Source: Apostichopus japonicus (Eukaryota; Echinodermata; Holothuroidea; Aspidochirotida; Stichopodidae). From it: DNA of 64,000 nt. Position 1 is the stretch's first letter; every line of letters starts with the position of its first letter. The position numbers and the translations under genes are program-made. The notes under the pieces were generated by a model. It did no database searches. It worked only from the letters and a program-made list of their open reading frames with translations, and was not told the DNA's origin. Below, piece after piece: positions 62,440 to 64,000 of the stretch. Location: positions 19,500,054-19,564,053 of the forward strand of contig NC_092562.1 in assembly GCF_037975245.1 (NCBI RefSeq). Reading direction: 5' to 3'.

Positions 62440-62462
62440 AGTACGTCGCTCGTTAATTCACA

Positions 62463-63163
62463 AACCGGTTAAGGTTTGGGGAATGCATTGATCATATGTG
62501 ATGTTGAACCTCCTTGTCAGTGAATCTTATTGCACCAATAATAGGATTTTGTTCAATTTCCAAGATTCATCATTCTTTTTTGCTTATAATGTTTGTGGAA
62601 TAATTAACATCAGAGTGGCAATGTATCCATAAATGAATGTTAAGTGATCAAATGAGCTTAAGTGATCTGCTTAAGGCATTTTTATTCCCTTTTTGTTGTT
62701 GAATATCATACACATGATGAGAGTGAGGAGCAATAAAAGCTTATTAGCTGAAGATGCAGTATAAACAAAAAAAAACTAAACACCATGGAAGTCCCTGAAA
62801 TTATGAAAATGAAAGAAAAAAACAAGTTTTTGATTGCTTCTCGTGGGAGTTATTTCCGCAAATGGACTGAAACATTTCAGGCTTGGAAAGTGCATGACTC
62901 TGATTTTAGCTGAATAATTTATATATATTTTTAGTTTTGTACTCTCAGACTGCATTGATATTTTGCATAGGACATACTCTGTCTTGCCACTTGTTCATCA
63001 CGGGTTCCTTTCTCTTTGTGGTTTATGTAGAGATGTTGTGTACATCCTGGTAGTGCCATGTATGGCATTTGTTCCTTGGTGTAGGGAGAGAGTTTGGCAA
63101 GAACAAGTCTCCTGCAGTAGCATACAGTAGCAGCTACAAAAACAGTTCATGAACATGTATTTT
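62463..63163. other. Gene-free stretch
   Basis: AT-rich. Nothing recognised apart from a short A-run near 62767-62774. Confidence 0.45.
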
Positions 63164-63382
63164 TTAGATCCTCTTGCAAGCAGGAACTCGCGAAGAAGTC
63201 ACCATTGGCTTATCAAACCCGCAAGCCGACCGAAGTCAGTCTCTTACATTCATATTTAACGTCCATGATTCTGAATTGTTAATTGTCAACAACTCTGTAA
63301 CTGGACGACATACATTAACCTGGGAGTGACTTGAACCGGGGACCTTATGATTGAAAGGCGTTAACCACTGAGCTAACACTCC
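63164..63382 (-). mobile_element. tRNA-derived SINE, copy 2
   Basis: Same family and strand as 58653-58877. The tRNA-like head is better preserved: A box TAGCTCAGTGG (plus 63365-63375) and B box GGTTCAAGTCAC (plus 63326-63337), with GGAGTGTT pairing in principle with AGTCACTCCC. The body and 3' end (TTGCAAGAGGATCTAA) match copy 1. A clear target duplication is not visible. It has no protein-coding role. Confidence 0.88.
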
Positions 63383-63385
63383 AAA

Positions 63386-64000
63386 CATAGTCTCCTCCAA
63401 CAGGAGATAACCAGATGACAGTTGGCTGCATACTAAATACCACTAAATAAATTCTACTAATAAAGCTTTAAAACTTTAAAACATTTTAGAAACATTTTAG
63501 AAACATGTTCCAAAGATAACATAATCTTCTGGAACTAAGAAACCTTAGCTTATTTATGAGCTGACTCATAGAAATCTTTAAATGTACAACCTTACTGCTG
63601 TCGTAAAATTTACATATAAAGTAGAGATGTTTGGCCTTGATCAGTTATCATTTTCCTCACCGTTCAAAAGAGAAAGCTATGTTGTTAATACAAACTTCGG
63701 ATGTCAATATGGTAAGCTAGAGGAAGGACATATTTAAATAGTAGTACGTGGGTTGTAGTAACTGCAGTACAATTGTTAAGGATGATATGGGCTGGCTCGA
63801 AATTTCATTTATAGCCAGTGATCAGAGCGACAACAAAACAGAGAAATAAGGGAAAGACGAACAAACTTATTGAGCCCTATTATTCAAGTGGCACTTAAAG
63901 GTATCAGTATCGATTTTTGACCAGAGTCTGGCCTCATTTTTGCTCCAGGAATCCATTGCTAGACTGACATTTGAGTATCTATAACATCTCCCAGAGCTTT
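63386..64000. other. Gene-free stretch to the window end
   Basis: AT-rich, nothing recognised. The coding continuation of the exon ending at 53424 is not in this window. Confidence 0.4.

Larger units (their letters stand above)
60529..62454 (+). mobile_element. Gag-only, ITR-bounded DIRS-like non-autonomous element
   Basis: A compact 1.9-kb element: a 172-bp left inverted repeat, a leader of about 500 bp built of repeated hairpins and oligo-A segments, one GC-rich gag-like frame, and a 172-bp right inverted repeat. It has no reverse transcriptase, RNase H or tyrosine recombinase. The gag frame's Cys/His cluster plus long RS/basic domain resembles ORF1 of DIRS/Ngaro-type retrotransposons, and inverted terminal repeats also fit DIRS. 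Against that, an 8-bp direct repeat AATTCACA flanks the structure (60521-60528 and 62455-62462), whereas DIRS elements are not expected to duplicate the target. The near-identity of the ITRs (171 of 172) argues for recent activity. Mobilisation would depend on proteins from a full-length relative elsewhere in the genome. Confidence 0.72.

Noticed and set aside
63310-63382. tRNA gene call on the minus strand
   Set aside because: The head has A and B boxes, but it continues into a repeated body shared with 58653-58877 and the anticodon stem is poor. It is a SINE, not a tRNA gene.

Overview
This window reads as animal nuclear DNA that is mostly non-coding. It is AT-rich and dominated by introns and transposable elements, with few long open frames, no operons and no ribosome-binding sites. 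The repeats are several hAT-like MITEs with 8-bp target duplications, tRNA-derived SINEs, one SINE with a CORE/MIR-like centre, a TTAA-type MITE family, a Harbinger-like element and a gag-only element of DIRS type. Together these suggest a marine invertebrate deuterostome. An echinoderm such as a sea cucumber is my best guess, but the sequence alone does not fix the species.

Host genes, all on the plus strand: a Ser-rich coding exon at 573-1043; a candidate 30-nt microexon at 34952-34981; a weak candidate short first exon at 39745-39811; and a well-supported first coding exon at 53010-53424 with an ideal Kozak context. All four end one base into a glycine codon (..G|gt), and the microexon is 1-1 phased. 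They could therefore be alternative 5' exons of one long gene whose shared body lies beyond 64 kb, or of two adjacent genes. I did not recognise the protein family.

Repeats from left to right: MITE 2198-2588; minisatellite 3552-3690; MITE 4703-5065; CORE-like SINE 5884-6268 (minus); minisatellite 6822-6945; TTAA-MITE 7909-8271; nested foldback complex 8490-11116 with four ~139-bp tandem units; MITE 16827-17114; tRNA-SINE 23215-24270 split by MITE 23244-24145, which itself contains a second MITE; pentanucleotide satellite 32916-32972; MITE 34139-34860; MITE 38618-39179; MITE 41530-41993; second TTAA-MITE 45341-45692; Harbinger-like element 47115-48212; 251-bp tandem duplication 50636-51139; tRNA-SINEs 58653-58877 and 63164-63382 (both minus); and the ITR-bounded gag-only element 60529-62454.

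The most unusual object is the last one. It is a compact 1.9-kb element with 172-bp inverted terminal repeats differing at one base. It has a structured leader (three hairpin pairs, then three oligo-A repeats) and a GC-rich 344-codon gag-like frame (Cys/His cluster plus RS domain), with no reverse transcriptase or recombinase. The frame's stop codon lies inside the right terminal repeat.
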